Source: Paraburkholderia elongata (lineage in GTDB: Bacteria; Pseudomonadota; Gammaproteobacteria; Burkholderiales; Burkholderiaceae). From it: 64,000 bases of DNA. Positions 7,499 to 16,357 of this stretch are shown in pieces. The translations under genes and the position numbers were made by a program. Location of the stretch: the NCBI RefSeq assembly GCF_013177735.1, contig NZ_WOEZ01000140.1, forward strand, positions 51,282-115,281. Reading direction: 5' to 3'. Position 1 is the stretch's first letter, and each line of letters starts with the position of its first letter. Below the pieces are notes generated by a model, which had not been told where the DNA came from, made no database searches, and saw only the letters and a list, made by a program, of their open reading frames with translations.

Positions 7499-7985
7499 AC
7501 ACCGGCTCAGACACTCGCCGCAACGGCACGCGCTTAACGCGCGTGCCGTTTTCGTTTGATGCATTTGCGCCTGTTCCGCTTGCCGTGCATATGCGTGCCG
7601 GTCGTGCCGGCACACTGCATGGCGCGCTTCGAACCAGATCGATACCGACATCGTCGACAGCCGTATTTGAAGGTCCCTCTTGTAGGACGCGCGAGATGCC
7701 TGCAATTGGAAACAAGCGCGGCCGCCGCGCTTTCCCGGCGGCGCTCGACTTGTTCGATTGACCTGGTGAATGTCCGCACGCGGCGACGTTATCGACCGTG
7801 CGCTCACCTATGATATTTAGGATGCCACGTGGGTTTATGCCATTCTCGGATAGCACGCGCTATTCGGACGGCACCTTGGCGCAGAAGTGTTTGCGGCGCG
7901 GGGCATGTAAAAGCGTCACGCAGCACGAGCGGCGATGACGGCGCGCCACGAGCCGGCATCGCCAATTCATATTTGGAGACACGTA
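7499..7985. other. Intergenic region without recognised gene
   Basis: 487 bp. The several short open frames here are high-GC artefacts without ribosome sites. An AT-richer segment at about 7800-7860 probably carries the promoter of the DUF3303/exporter pair. No repeat or RNA gene was recognised. Confidence 0.5.
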
Positions 7986-8270
7986 ATGAAATTCATCGTG
8001 CAATGGGATGGCCTCCCGACGGCGGAAAATTCTGTCATCGAGCGCTTCATGAAAACCGGCGCCCAAGCGCCTGAAGGCGTCAAACTGCTGGGGCGCTGGC
8101 ATGCGGTCGGCGGATTGCATGGCTTTGCGGTCGTCGAGGCGGAAGATACGCGCGGACTGGCGGCGCTGTCGCTCGACTGGGGCGATTTACTGACGATGAG
8201 CATCGTCCCCGCGATGACTGACGAGGATCTCGGCGCGGCATTGGGCGCGCATCAGGCAGCACGCAAATAA
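7986..8270 (+). CDS. DUF3303 protein
   Basis: 94 residues. The start at 7986 has GGAG 6 bp upstream. The protein fits the DUF3303 family, a small alpha/beta fold resembling dimeric ferredoxin-like proteins. Recognisable features are the MKFIVQW start, RFMKTGAQAPEGVKLLGRWH and a GFAVVEAED strand. The biochemical role is unknown. It precedes the DHA2-type exporter gene by 31 bp and is probably co-transcribed with it. Confidence 0.75.
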   Translation: MKFIVQWDGLPTAENSVIERFMKTGAQAPEGVKLLGRWHAVGGLHGFAVVEAEDTRGLAALSLDWGDLLTMSIVPAMTDEDLGAALGAHQAARK

Positions 8271-8301
8271 GTGCGCAAGCCAGTGAGCAAATAAGACGAT
8301 C

Positions 8302-9939
8302 ATGACGCCCAGCCTCGACAAGCCTCAACCCAGCGGACAACTCCTGCCGTTTCGCGAGTCGCTGCTGGCGATGCTCGGTATCGCCTTCGTCTCGATGCTG
8401 GTGGCGCTCGATCAAACCATTGTCGGCACCGCACTGCCGCGCATCGTCGCCGATCTGAAGGGCTTCGATCTGTACGCATGGGTCGCGACGGCTTACATGC
8501 TGGCTTCGGTGATCACCATTCCGATCTTCGGGCGGCTGGGTGATCTGTTCGGCCGCAAGCCGTTTCTGATCGCTGCGATTCTGCTGTTTACCGGCGCGTC
8601 TGTACTGTGCGGGTTCGCCACCAGCATGCTGTTGCTAGTCATCTCTCGGGGTCTGCAAGGGATTGGCGGCGGCATTCTGATCGGCACGGTGTTCGCCACC
8701 GTCGCCGATCTGTTTCCCAATCCGAAGCTGCGGCTGCGCTGGCTCGTGTTCGTCACGTCCGCGTTCGGGGTCGCCAATATGTTCGGGCCGACGCTCGGAG
8801 GCATGCTCACGCAATTCGGCGGCTGGCGGCTGGTGTTCTTCGTCAACGTACCGGTTGGCGTCGTGTCGCTGCTGTTCGTGCAGCGCTTCTTGCCGCCGCT
8901 GCACCACCTGCGGCAGAAGGGCCCCGTGCGGCTCGACTGGCTCGGCGCGTTCGTGATCGCGGTCACGTTCGGCGCGCTGCAATTGCTGATCGAATTGTTT
9001 CCGAAGTACGGCGTCGACACGATAACAATCGTGCTGGCCGTCGTTGCGGCGAGTTTCGCACTGACGCTGTGGCTATGGGAGCGGAGGATTAAGTATCCGA
9101 TCATTCCGGTGGATATGCTGTTGGACCGCAAGCTCTCCGCGCTCTTCGCGATGTCGGTGCTCGGTGGTTTCGCGCTGTTTTCTCTGGTGTTTTATGTGCC
9201 TCTGCTGTTTCAGGGCGGGTATGCGATGTCCGCGCACGACTCCGGCATGCTGATCACGCCCCTGCTGCTCGGTACGACGGTCGGCAGCGTGGTGAACAAT
9301 CGTATCGTCACACGGATCCGCCGCGCGAACGGCATCATGTATGTCGGCTTTGCGCTGTCCGCGCTGGCCTGTCTGAGCGTAATCGTACTCAGAGGTACCG
9401 AGCCACACCTGGTGTGGATGTCGTGCATGGGCATCAGCGGTCTCGGGCTCGGTCTGGTGGCAACCAGTCTGACGGTCTGTTCACAGCAGATCGTTGCGCG
9501 TGACCAGCTCGGCGCGGCAACTGCGCTGCTGCAATCGCTACGTACTTTCGGTGGGATGCTGGGCACGGTGATGACGGGCGCGTTGCTTGGGCATCTCTAC
9601 ACGCAGGGCGTGCATCGCTCGCTCGCCTCGTATCAGGCGACGCAGTGGTTCAAATCGTTTGCGAGCCCCGAGCTGCTAGTGGACCGTGCGGAGCAGGCGG
9701 CGTTGATCAATCGTCTGGTGAGCGCCGGGCATGCGGGCGACGCGATGATGAATTCCGCGCGTGATGCGCTCGTGCAGTCGATTCATATCGGCATTCTGGT
9801 GGCAGGCGCCGCCGCGTTGATCGGGTTGTGCCTCGCGTGGTTCGTGCCGCCGGTGCGGATCAGTTATCCGGAAACGGAGTTGATGCCCGGCGAACAGACG
9901 CAGGCTGACGCGCTTCCGCCGCGGGGTAACGTGCTTTGA
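8302..9939 (+). CDS. MFS multidrug exporter, DHA2 (14-TMS, EmrB/QacA-like) family
   Basis: 545 residues with about 14 hydrophobic segments. It has the MFS motif A loop (GRLGDLFGRKPFL) between TM2 and TM3 and the antiporter motif C region (GPTLGGMLTQFGGWRLVFFVNVPVG) typical of DHA2 drug:H+ antiporters. TM1 carries the ALDQTIVGTALPRI signature of this group. It exports hydrophobic or cationic compounds across the inner membrane; the substrate cannot be predicted. No adjacent membrane-fusion protein or TetR regulator is present. It follows the DUF3303 gene in the same direction. Confidence 0.9.
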   Translation: MTPSLDKPQPSGQLLPFRESLLAMLGIAFVSMLVALDQTIVGTALPRIVADLKGFDLYAWVATAYMLASVITIPIFGRLGDLFGRKPFLIAAILLFTGASVLCGFATSMLLLVISRGLQGIGGGILIGTVFATVADLFPNPKLRLRWLVFVTSAFGVANMFGPTLGGMLTQFGGWRLVFFVNVPVGVVSLLFVQRFLPPLHHLRQKGPVRLDWLGAFVIAVTFGALQLLIELFPKYGVDTITIVLAVVAASFALTLWLWERRIKYPIIPVDMLLDRKLSALFAMSVLGGFALFSLVFYVPLLFQGGYAMSAHDSGMLITPLLLGTTVGSVVNNRIVTRIRRANGIMYVGFALSALACLSVIVLRGTEPHLVWMSCMGISGLGLGLVATSLTVCSQQIVARDQLGAATALLQSLRTFGGMLGTVMTGALLGHLYTQGVHRSLASYQATQWFKSFASPELLVDRAEQAALINRLVSAGHAGDAMMNSARDALVQSIHIGILVAGAAALIGLCLAWFVPPVRISYPETELMPGEQTQADALPPRGNVL

Positions 9940-10173
9940 GCAACACTTTTCTCAAGCTACCGCATGGAATCCTTGCGTGATCCAAAAAAACCTGAATTAA
10001 AGGGAATATTCGACACACTACCCACGCGAACGGTGGTCGGAAAGCTTGACCGGACAATTGCGATTTCTTACCATTGGCGTCGCCGCTTGCGCACTACAAC
10101 CAACTCGCTCTCACCCAAGCGCGCCCATAAAACAAGGCCAAAACTAAACAACGAGATCTTCCGGGGTTCTTGC

Positions 10174-10389
10174 ATGACAATGGATGAAGACATCGCGCAC
10201 GTGGCGCGTGTGATGGCGCCGTCGCTGCGTGCCTTTCGTGGTGAACCTGTACTGCTACCAGCATATTGGCGAAAGCGACTACAACGCATACAGGATGAAT
10301 TCTCTCTGACCGCTTTGCAAACATTCCAGATCGAGCATTTGCTTGGGGAGCTTGATCGGTTTGAGGCGGAACAATGCCGGGGGATTTAG
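10174..10389 (+). CDS. Hypothetical small protein (71 aa)
   Basis: The 71-residue frame starts at the ATG at 10174 (a second ATG at 10180). A GGGG run lies about 9 bp upstream. The sequence has mixed, non-repetitive composition (RVMAPSLRAFRGEPVLLPAYW, then an amphipathic helix LLGELDRFEAEQ) and looks like a real cytoplasmic protein. No family is recognised. It lies between the DHA2 exporter and the EPS locus and could be a lineage-specific gene. Confidence 0.45.
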   Translation: MTMDEDIAHVARVMAPSLRAFRGEPVLLPAYWRKRLQRIQDEFSLTALQTFQIEHLLGELDRFEAEQCRGI

Positions 10390-10442
10390 AGGGCCTAACG
10401 CGCGGGATCGGAGCACGCGTTACGAAAACAGGCCCTACCAAT

Positions 10443-10458
10443 TGGCATGACTATTGCT
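10443..10458 (+). promoter_or_regulatory. Sigma-54 promoter upstream of the first EPS glycosyltransferase
   Basis: TGGCATGACTATTGCT differs from the RpoN consensus TGGCACG-N4-TTGCW only at position 6. Transcription would start near 10470, which argues for translation from the ATG at 10530 rather than from 10467. No GTAAC cluster was found 120-155 bp upstream, unlike other EPS promoters here. Confidence 0.7.
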
Positions 10459-10529
10459 GAAGAACAGTGCGCGAAATCGTTCGCGTCACTTCTCCACACG
10501 AGCGTCGAGCCAATCCGGCCGCCCCCGAC

Positions 10530-11804
10530 ATGCGTATCCTGATCGTAGCTGCCCAATTTCCCACCCTCTCCGAAACCTTCGTCATTGAGCAAGCGAATGC
10601 GTTGAAGCTCGCGGGCGCCGACGTCGAAGTGTTAACGCTCCGCCCAGGCGATCGGGATGTCCTAAGAACGATCGCAACGGAGTTTTCGGTCCACGCGGTC
10701 CAGCCTGACAGCGTAACCCGCGCCATGAAGCTCGCATCACTCCTGGCGTTTCCGGTCGTTGCGATGCTGTCGTCGCGCGGCCGCAAAGCGTTGCGCGCGG
10801 CGATCGCGGCAACTCGCCATGGGCTCGTGTCTCACGCGAAGCAGATCGCACAACTGTTCTATCAAGGCCCTGCCCGTCGATACGACGCGATCGTCGCGCA
10901 CTTCGGCCCAACCGGCGTCGCGGCACAGTATCTTCGCGAGGCGGGCTTGATCGAAGGCGCTTTAGGGACCGTCTTTCACGGCTACGACGTCAGCATGACC
11001 GAGGTCGTGGAACGCTACGCTCCGCACTATCGCAGGCTGTTCGAGTCGGGCGATTTGTTCATGCCCGTCAGTGACTTCTGGGCAGAGCGGCTCCGCGGAT
11101 GGGGTTGCGATCACCGGAAAATACACGTCGTACGCATGGGCATCGACGTCGATCGATTCGACTATGCCCCCCCGGTTCCACCTAACCGCCAGTTCGAACT
11201 GCTCGCCGTGGGACGGCTGACGGAGAAGAAAGGCATCGAATACACGATTCGCGCGGTGGCAATGATCGACGCGCCGGTGAAGTTGACCATCATCGGGGGC
11301 GGCGAATTGCTCGAACCGCTTCGACAGCTTGTGGCAACGTTGAATGTCGAGGAGCGCGTACAGTTTCTCGGCAAACAGGCGCACTCGGAAGTCGCACGCC
11401 GGTTGCGTCACGCGAACGCATTCCTGTTGCCGTCCGTCACATCCAGCACCGGCGACATGGAAGGCATACCCGTCGCATTGATCGAAGCAATGGCGGCCGG
11501 CTTGCTCGTCATCTCCTCAAGGCATAGCGGCATTCCCGAACTGATCGTCGATCGGCAAACCGGGTTCCTCGTCGACGAGCGCGATGTCGAGGCATTGGCC
11601 AAGGTCATCGAAGCGATCAGTCGCGGGCAGTTCGATTTGCCGGCTATCACGCTTGCCGCTCGGGAGACTGTGGTTAGGCGCTTCAATTCCTCGGTGGAGG
11701 CGTCTAGGTTGATCGACCATTTGCGCCTCGTCTGCAAGGCGAAAGGCGTGGACCATCCAGTCGCAAGAAACCGGTTTCACTCATCAACCTCGACTTCTGC
11801 ATGA
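10530..11804 (+). CDS. Glycosyltransferase family 4 (WcaL-like)
   Basis: 424 residues from the ATG at 10530; an in-frame start at 10467 would coincide with the predicted transcription start. The N-terminal acceptor domain begins RILIVAAQFPTLSETFVIEQ. The C-terminal GT-B donor domain contains LLAVGRLTEKKGIEYTIRA and the EX7E-type region (EGIPVALIEAMAAGLLVISSRHSGIPELI). It transfers a nucleotide-activated sugar to the lipid-linked EPS repeat unit on the cytoplasmic face. It resembles WcaL/AmsK-type enzymes and the second GT4 at 15086. First gene of the EPS region, transcribed alone. Confidence 0.88.
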   Translation: MRILIVAAQFPTLSETFVIEQANALKLAGADVEVLTLRPGDRDVLRTIATEFSVHAVQPDSVTRAMKLASLLAFPVVAMLSSRGRKALRAAIAATRHGLVSHAKQIAQLFYQGPARRYDAIVAHFGPTGVAAQYLREAGLIEGALGTVFHGYDVSMTEVVERYAPHYRRLFESGDLFMPVSDFWAERLRGWGCDHRKIHVVRMGIDVDRFDYAPPVPPNRQFELLAVGRLTEKKGIEYTIRAVAMIDAPVKLTIIGGGELLEPLRQLVATLNVEERVQFLGKQAHSEVARRLRHANAFLLPSVTSSTGDMEGIPVALIEAMAAGLLVISSRHSGIPELIVDRQTGFLVDERDVEALAKVIEAISRGQFDLPAITLAARETVVRRFNSSVEASRLIDHLRLVCKAKGVDHPVARNRFHSSTSTSA

Positions 11805-11837
11805 CGCGTCGCGGACGCTAAAGGATGTTCCCTTTAA

Positions 11838-11869
11838 CCGTAACGTAGTAACACGTCCCCCGTAACACG
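11838..11869. promoter_or_regulatory. GTAAC repeat cluster, candidate activator site
   Basis: Three direct GTAAC elements (at 11840, 11848 and 11862, the last two as GTAACACG). They lie 124-153 bp upstream of the sigma-54 promoter at 11993. Similar clusters lie at the same distance from the promoters at 24001 and 33878. Confidence 0.5.
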
Positions 11870-11992
11870 CCCCTACTTTAGACACTGCGGATGGTTCTTC
11901 CGCGTGTCTAATTCCATATCGACAAACACTAAAAGCACTTAGCCGAGTCCTTGACGCTTAAGAACGGCCGATGTTGCGCCGCTTAAGCGCTA

Positions 11993-12008
11993 TGGCACGC
12001 AACCTGCT
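11993..12008 (+). promoter_or_regulatory. Sigma-54 promoter of the secreted Ser/Thr-rich protein gene
   Basis: TGGCACGCAACCTGCT matches the RpoN consensus at every conserved base except T12. The predicted transcription start is near 12020, upstream of both possible start codons (12071 and 12125). Confidence 0.7.
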
Positions 12009-12124
12009 TTTATCAGTGACAAAGGGACGACGGGGAGTCCTTGCCAATCTGGCGATCGAACTAGCTTTCCATGGCTCGACGCGAGCGCATATCCCGTTTC
12101 TCGCAATCATTGAAGCGTGCCGGT

Positions 12125-12763
12125 ATGCGTCGATCCAATTACCTGTCAACACCATCCGACTCTCAGCGCCACATTCCCACGCTAAGGCTTTCACGCGCAG
12201 CGTGGCTCCTGATCGCGCTTTGTAACGCGGGAACCGCACACGCACAAACGGATTGGAGCTCGTCGTCTACCGATAAGGGTTCGTACGCTGCCACATATGG
12301 CACGTACAGCGACGACACGTCCGACACCGAGAGCGACTACACCGCGTTAATGCCTCGTCAGTCGAGCCTGTCACCGTCTTCCAAATTTGCGTCGACAGGC
12401 ACACATCAGGGCAGCACATCACGACGATCTACGAGCGCGACCTCGCGCAGCACTCTCGACTCCAGCTTTAAAGGCAAGACCGGTACGTTTGCTTCGCGTG
12501 CGGCCTGGAGCAAAAACCGCTCGGCAACCGACCCGACTTCTAGCGACTACATGGGCCAGTCCGACACGGACACCGGTTCGTATATGGCCACGACCTCGTC
12601 ACTCAGGGCGGGCGCACGCGCGACCGGCAGCAAGAACCGCGCGCTGGAAAACATCGACGCGAGCGCACCGGGCATCTATCCGGGCGGCCAATACAGCACC
12701 ACGGACAACGCTTCGGCAATCTATGCGCCGGTATGGAAAGCCGATCCGTATCCTGTTTATTGA
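12125..12763 (+). CDS. Secreted Ser/Thr-rich protein of the EPS locus
   Basis: 212 residues from the ATG at 12125 (230 if the ATG at 12071 is used; neither has a strong ribosome site). The hydrophobic run AAWLLIALCNAGTAHA is a signal peptide ending at an AxA cleavage site. The mature part is highly enriched in Ser, Thr, Asp and Gly (SSSTDKGSYAATYGTYSDD, then SSKFASTGTHQGSTSRRST) with repeated KNR and GSY motifs. It is probably disordered. No domain is recognised. It has its own sigma-54 promoter and upstream repeats shared with the EPS operons. It may therefore be an extracellular matrix or cell-surface component co-produced with the polysaccharide; this is inference. Confidence 0.65.
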   Translation: MRRSNYLSTPSDSQRHIPTLRLSRAAWLLIALCNAGTAHAQTDWSSSSTDKGSYAATYGTYSDDTSDTESDYTALMPRQSSLSPSSKFASTGTHQGSTSRRSTSATSRSTLDSSFKGKTGTFASRAAWSKNRSATDPTSSDYMGQSDTDTGSYMATTSSLRAGARATGSKNRALENIDASAPGIYPGGQYSTTDNASAIYAPVWKADPYPVY

Positions 12764-13093
12764 CGCAAGCAGTTTGGCATGCGTTCAAGGATTGAAAGCT
12801 TTAACTGGCAGTCCGAATGACAACATAAATCACCGGGGAAAGAAAAATGACACATCTACGTCGATACACACAACGGGCCCAAACAACAGCACTCATCCGA
12901 AAGCGCCCGTCATAGCACGCTGATCGCCTAAGCAAGACGCTACGTCCGACACACCGCCTTTCAGACGAATCACTCGTCTCGCTTCGTCACGCCTTGACGT
13001 TTTGACGCCCTGGATAGCCGACCCGCTCGAGTCGCGCCAACACAAGACGGACGCACGTCGGATTTGACCGCCAACCTATACGCGAAACCGACT
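12764..13093. other. Intergenic region
   Basis: 330 bp between the Ser/Thr-rich protein gene and the WecG/TagA-type gene. No convincing sigma-54 element, terminator or small gene was seen. The downstream gene may be read from the 11993 promoter or from an unrecognised one. Confidence 0.4.
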
Positions 13094-13849
13094 ATGACAA
13101 GCAACGCACTGCCATTCAGAAATACTCGCGATCTGCTCAGCCACACCAATCTGCTCGATAACGAAGACCATGTCTTCGACATGATCAACACCACGCAAAG
13201 CGTTGCAGAGCACCCCATTATTGTTTCGTGGGTGAATGCGCACGCTGTGATGCTCGCTAAAAAAAATCCCGCGTTTTCCGAAACGTTGTCGCGATCGGAT
13301 CTGATTTTCCGCGACGGTATCGGCGTCTCCATTCTTTTGCGTATGCTTGGTATCGATCCGCGCGGCAACATGAACGGCACCGACCTGATTCCGCAAATCG
13401 TTCGCGCTTTTGAGGGCCGTTCGATTGCGCTGTTCGGCACCGTCGAGCCGTATCTGTCGCAGGCCACTGAAGCCTTTAGCCGCCAGGGCGCACGTGTCGT
13501 CGCAACGATGGACGGGTTTCAGGATCCGCAAGCGTATGTCGAACGTCTCGAAGGGCTCGACGTGGATCTGGTGGTATTGGGCATGGGCATGCCCAAGCAG
13601 GAAGGTGTCGCCGCGTTGCTGGCCGAGCGCATCGCCAAGCCTTGCGTGATTCTCAACGGCGGCGCGATCCTCGACTTCATGGCGGGACGTTTTCCGCGCG
13701 CGCCGCGCGTGTGGCGTCAGCTGAAACTGGAATGGCTGTTCCGCGTGATTCTCGAACCTAAGCGACTGTGGCGCCGGTATCTGCTAGGCGGCGTGAGCTT
13801 CGTCGCGCATGCGGCGCAGATTGCGATTTCCGCTCGCATGGAACGGTAG
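13094..13849 (+). CDS. WecG/TagA/CpsF family glycosyltransferase
   Basis: 251 residues from the ATG at 13094 (261 from a TTG at 13064). Family GT26 hallmarks are present: a WVNAHAVMLAKKNPAF start region, DGIGVSILLRMLG, NGTDLIPQI, LVVLGMGMPKQE and a C-terminal NGGAILDFMAGRFPRAPRVW block, then EWLFRVILEPKRLWRRY. Members transfer N-acetylmannosamine(uronic acid) or related sugars to lipid-linked saccharides; the substrate here is not determinable. It is convergent with the long minus-strand EPS operon, whose last gene ends 50 bp away. Confidence 0.9.
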   Translation: MTSNALPFRNTRDLLSHTNLLDNEDHVFDMINTTQSVAEHPIIVSWVNAHAVMLAKKNPAFSETLSRSDLIFRDGIGVSILLRMLGIDPRGNMNGTDLIPQIVRAFEGRSIALFGTVEPYLSQATEAFSRQGARVVATMDGFQDPQAYVERLEGLDVDLVVLGMGMPKQEGVAALLAERIAKPCVILNGGAILDFMAGRFPRAPRVWRQLKLEWLFRVILEPKRLWRRYLLGGVSFVAHAAQIAISARMER

Positions 13850-13898
13850 TTGTCGATTGAAGAGTCCGCCGGGTCTGCAAATCAGACACGGCACAAAA

Positions 13899-15086
13899 TC
13901 ACTCCCGATCGCTACGAACCCAGCCCACGCGACGACCGACGATCAGACTGACATACATCGGTACCTTGCGCAGCATATACAGCGGGATATATAACGCGTC
14001 CGATCCGGCAAGCAGGTCGCGACCGCTCGTCCACCATGCCATGACGATCGCGCTCGCCGTCAAGCACAGCGATACGCATTGAATAAACACGGGGATCACG
14101 CTGCCGCCCAATGCATGAAAACACGCACTGACGGCGAAGCACGCTATCTGAGCAAACACCAGCAAGGTCAACGGCACCACAATGAGATCGAGTGCCGTTG
14201 CCAGACACGTCCACGAGCGACGCATGATCGCCGATAGCAGCAAACGCGGAAACATATGCGCAATCGTGCTCAGGTGCCCCTGCTCCCAGCGCTTTCGTTG
14301 CGCGTGGTGTCCTGTGTCCGACGACGGAAGCGGACTGGTCACAAGCGCCTCGGGACAATAGAGCGGCGGCCGTCCGGCCAGTGTCAGATCGATCCCAAGC
14401 GCGAGGTCTTCCACGATGTTCGACGTTGCGAGTTGAACACCGGAGAGCACCGGCCATGGAAATGCCATTCCGCTGCCATTCAGCGAACAGGGTGCGGCGA
14501 GTCCAAGATTGCCGAGCGGCCGAACGTGATTTTTCAACCGCACCGCGAACGCCGATACACGCGCGCCAAGACCTGCGGACGGAGGCGCGTTCAATGCATA
14601 GCGCGCCTGAACCGGGCGCGTTGTCGCATAGGCGAGCTTCGCCAGCTTGCCGATCGCGCCCGGCGCGACTTCGCAATCGGCGTCGATGAAGATCACGACA
14701 TCGGGCGCGCCGGACTGCGCGAGATACGCAACGCCATAGTCCAGCGCGAAACCCTTGCCTCGGCGCTGCGCATCGGCGCGAACGAGTACTTCCGCACCCG
14801 CTTTCATGCCGACGTCGGCGGTGTCGTCGGTGCAGTTGTCTGCGACCACGACGACACGATCCCGCCTGCGCAATTGCGGCAATACCGTGGCAAGCAACTG
14901 CGCCAGCATCTTCGTTTCATTGTGCGCAGGCACGACGACGGCGATGCGCGGTGGCGTTGCGAATTCGTCCACACAAGACGATCGCCGCTTGAACGTCGCC
15001 ACCATCACCTGAACGAACAGCGTCGCCGAAGGAACCGACACGATCAGAACGGCAACCGTCAAGATTGCACTCGCAGTCTCGCTCAT
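13899..15086 (-). CDS. Membrane glycosyltransferase family 2
   Basis: 395 residues from the ATG at 15086, preceded by GAGGGGG and overlapping the upstream stop codon as TGATG. One N-terminal membrane segment (8-30) is followed by a GT-A domain: AVVVPAHNE, the DxD-like FIDADCEV and the processive-type Q..RW motif (QRKRWEQGH). At least two C-terminal membrane segments follow (LDLIVVPLTLLVFAQIACF and a later one). This layout is like cellulose or hyaluronan synthase-type transferases and other GT2 EPS enzymes. Last gene of the minus-strand EPS operon. Confidence 0.88.
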   Translation of the reverse strand: MSETASAILTVAVLIVSVPSATLFVQVMVATFKRRSSCVDEFATPPRIAVVVPAHNETKMLAQLLATVLPQLRRRDRVVVVADNCTDDTADVGMKAGAEVLVRADAQRRGKGFALDYGVAYLAQSGAPDVVIFIDADCEVAPGAIGKLAKLAYATTRPVQARYALNAPPSAGLGARVSAFAVRLKNHVRPLGNLGLAAPCSLNGSGMAFPWPVLSGVQLATSNIVEDLALGIDLTLAGRPPLYCPEALVTSPLPSSDTGHHAQRKRWEQGHLSTIAHMFPRLLLSAIMRRSWTCLATALDLIVVPLTLLVFAQIACFAVSACFHALGGSVIPVFIQCVSLCLTASAIVMAWWTSGRDLLAGSDALYIPLYMLRKVPMYVSLIVGRRVGWVRSDRE

Positions 15087-16312
15087 CACCACCCCCTCAG
15101 GCTCGACGGCTCCAACTGCCCCGCAAAAAGCCGCGCCAACAGTCCGGCCTCCCGCGCCTGATCGTGGCGCTCCTTGATCAGACGCCGCCCACGATCGCCC
15201 ATTTCCGAATGCGTGTCTTCATGCGCGGCGATGCATTGGCGAATCGCGCCAGACAGCGACTCGACCGAGCCGGGCGAGTAAAGCCAGCCGGTTTTATCGG
15301 TCTGCACGAGTTCGGGAATCGCAGCGATATCCGCGGCAATCACGGCCCGCCCGAGGGACATGGCCTCCATGATCACGATCGGCAAGCCTTCGGCAAAACT
15401 GCCCAGCACCAGGCCACGCCCTGCGATCAATGCGTCGCGGACGCCCTCGGTGTCCTTCCAGCCAGTAATTTGCACGGCATGCTCGATCCCTTCGTTGCGA
15501 ATCAGTGCCTCGATTTCCACACGCATTTCGCCATCGCCGATCAGCATCAGTTCGAGATCGGGAATATCGTCGATAACATTTGCCAGCGCTCTCACCAGCA
15601 ACATGTGACCTTTCTGCGCCGCAAGACGGCCGACACACACGAGCCGCCTTGGATGCGCGGGCGTCGCATAGCCGGTCGCACCGAACGACGCGTCGATCCC
15701 GCATCGGACGATCACCACTTTCTGCCAGTCCTCATACGCGCACCATCGATAGATCTGACTCGCGCAGAAATCGCTGATCGCAATGACGAATTTCGCGTGC
15801 CGCACCTTCTTGCTGAGCTTGATGAATTCGGGCTTATCGAACTCGTCGGGACCGTGGACTGTAAAGCTATACGGAATGCCCGACAGCGTCGACGCATGCA
15901 TCGCCACCTCGGTCGAATTGGTGCCGAAATGCGCATGCAGATGCGTGATGCCGCGACCTTTCATCAGACGCGCGAGAAGGCATGCTTCGGCTAGGGTGAT
16001 GATATGCAATGCAACACTGCGGTCGCTTTTTCGCACCATTCCCAGCGTATGACCCAGTGCCCGAAAGAAGCGCCCCGTATTGGCCAGCAGCTGATAGAGC
16101 ACCGCGAACAGCAGCGGCAGCAGTCCACCGCGAAGCAGGTATTCGGTCAGGTTGCGCTCGGCGATATCGGTCGGGTCCACCACATTCTCGGTCCATCCGC
16201 GTATCGCATAGCGGCACACCTGCACGCCATGACTCTCCAGTGCAAGGATTTCCCGCCGAATAAAACTATGGCTGACCTTAGGGTATTGATTGACCACGTA
16301 TGCAACTTTCAT
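15086..16312 (-). CDS. Glycosyltransferase family 4
   Basis: 408 residues from the ATG at 16312, which has GGGGA upstream; a longer start at 16351 is less likely. It opens KVAYVVNQYPKVSHSFIRREI, contains a LHAHFGTNSTEVAMHAS segment, and has a GT-B donor domain with RLVCVGRLAAQKGH and EGLPIVIMEAMSLGRAVIAADIAAIPELV. It is a homologue of the GT4 at 10530 and of EPS/colanic-acid type transferases. It acts on the cytoplasmic face on lipid-linked repeat units. Translationally coupled to the GT2 gene downstream. Confidence 0.9.
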   Translation of the reverse strand: MKVAYVVNQYPKVSHSFIRREILALESHGVQVCRYAIRGWTENVVDPTDIAERNLTEYLLRGGLLPLLFAVLYQLLANTGRFFRALGHTLGMVRKSDRSVALHIITLAEACLLARLMKGRGITHLHAHFGTNSTEVAMHASTLSGIPYSFTVHGPDEFDKPEFIKLSKKVRHAKFVIAISDFCASQIYRWCAYEDWQKVVIVRCGIDASFGATGYATPAHPRRLVCVGRLAAQKGHMLLVRALANVIDDIPDLELMLIGDGEMRVEIEALIRNEGIEHAVQITGWKDTEGVRDALIAGRGLVLGSFAEGLPIVIMEAMSLGRAVIAADIAAIPELVQTDKTGWLYSPGSVESLSGAIRQCIAAHEDTHSEMGDRGRRLIKERHDQAREAGLLARLFAGQLEPSSLRGW

Positions 16313-16357
16313 TTTTATTCCCCGCCCTCTCACCTTCAGATGCAACTTCAACTTCCA

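Noticed and set aside
6437..7807. 456-codon minus-strand open frame across the peptide genes
   Set aside because: It runs antisense through two leader peptide genes, a sigma-54 promoter and a stem-loop. It has no ribosome site and no recognisable domain.
9926..9933. GTAACGTG near the exporter gene end as an EPS enhancer site
   Set aside because: It lies about 510 bp from the 10443 promoter and inside a coding region, unlike the clustered sites at 116-158 bp.
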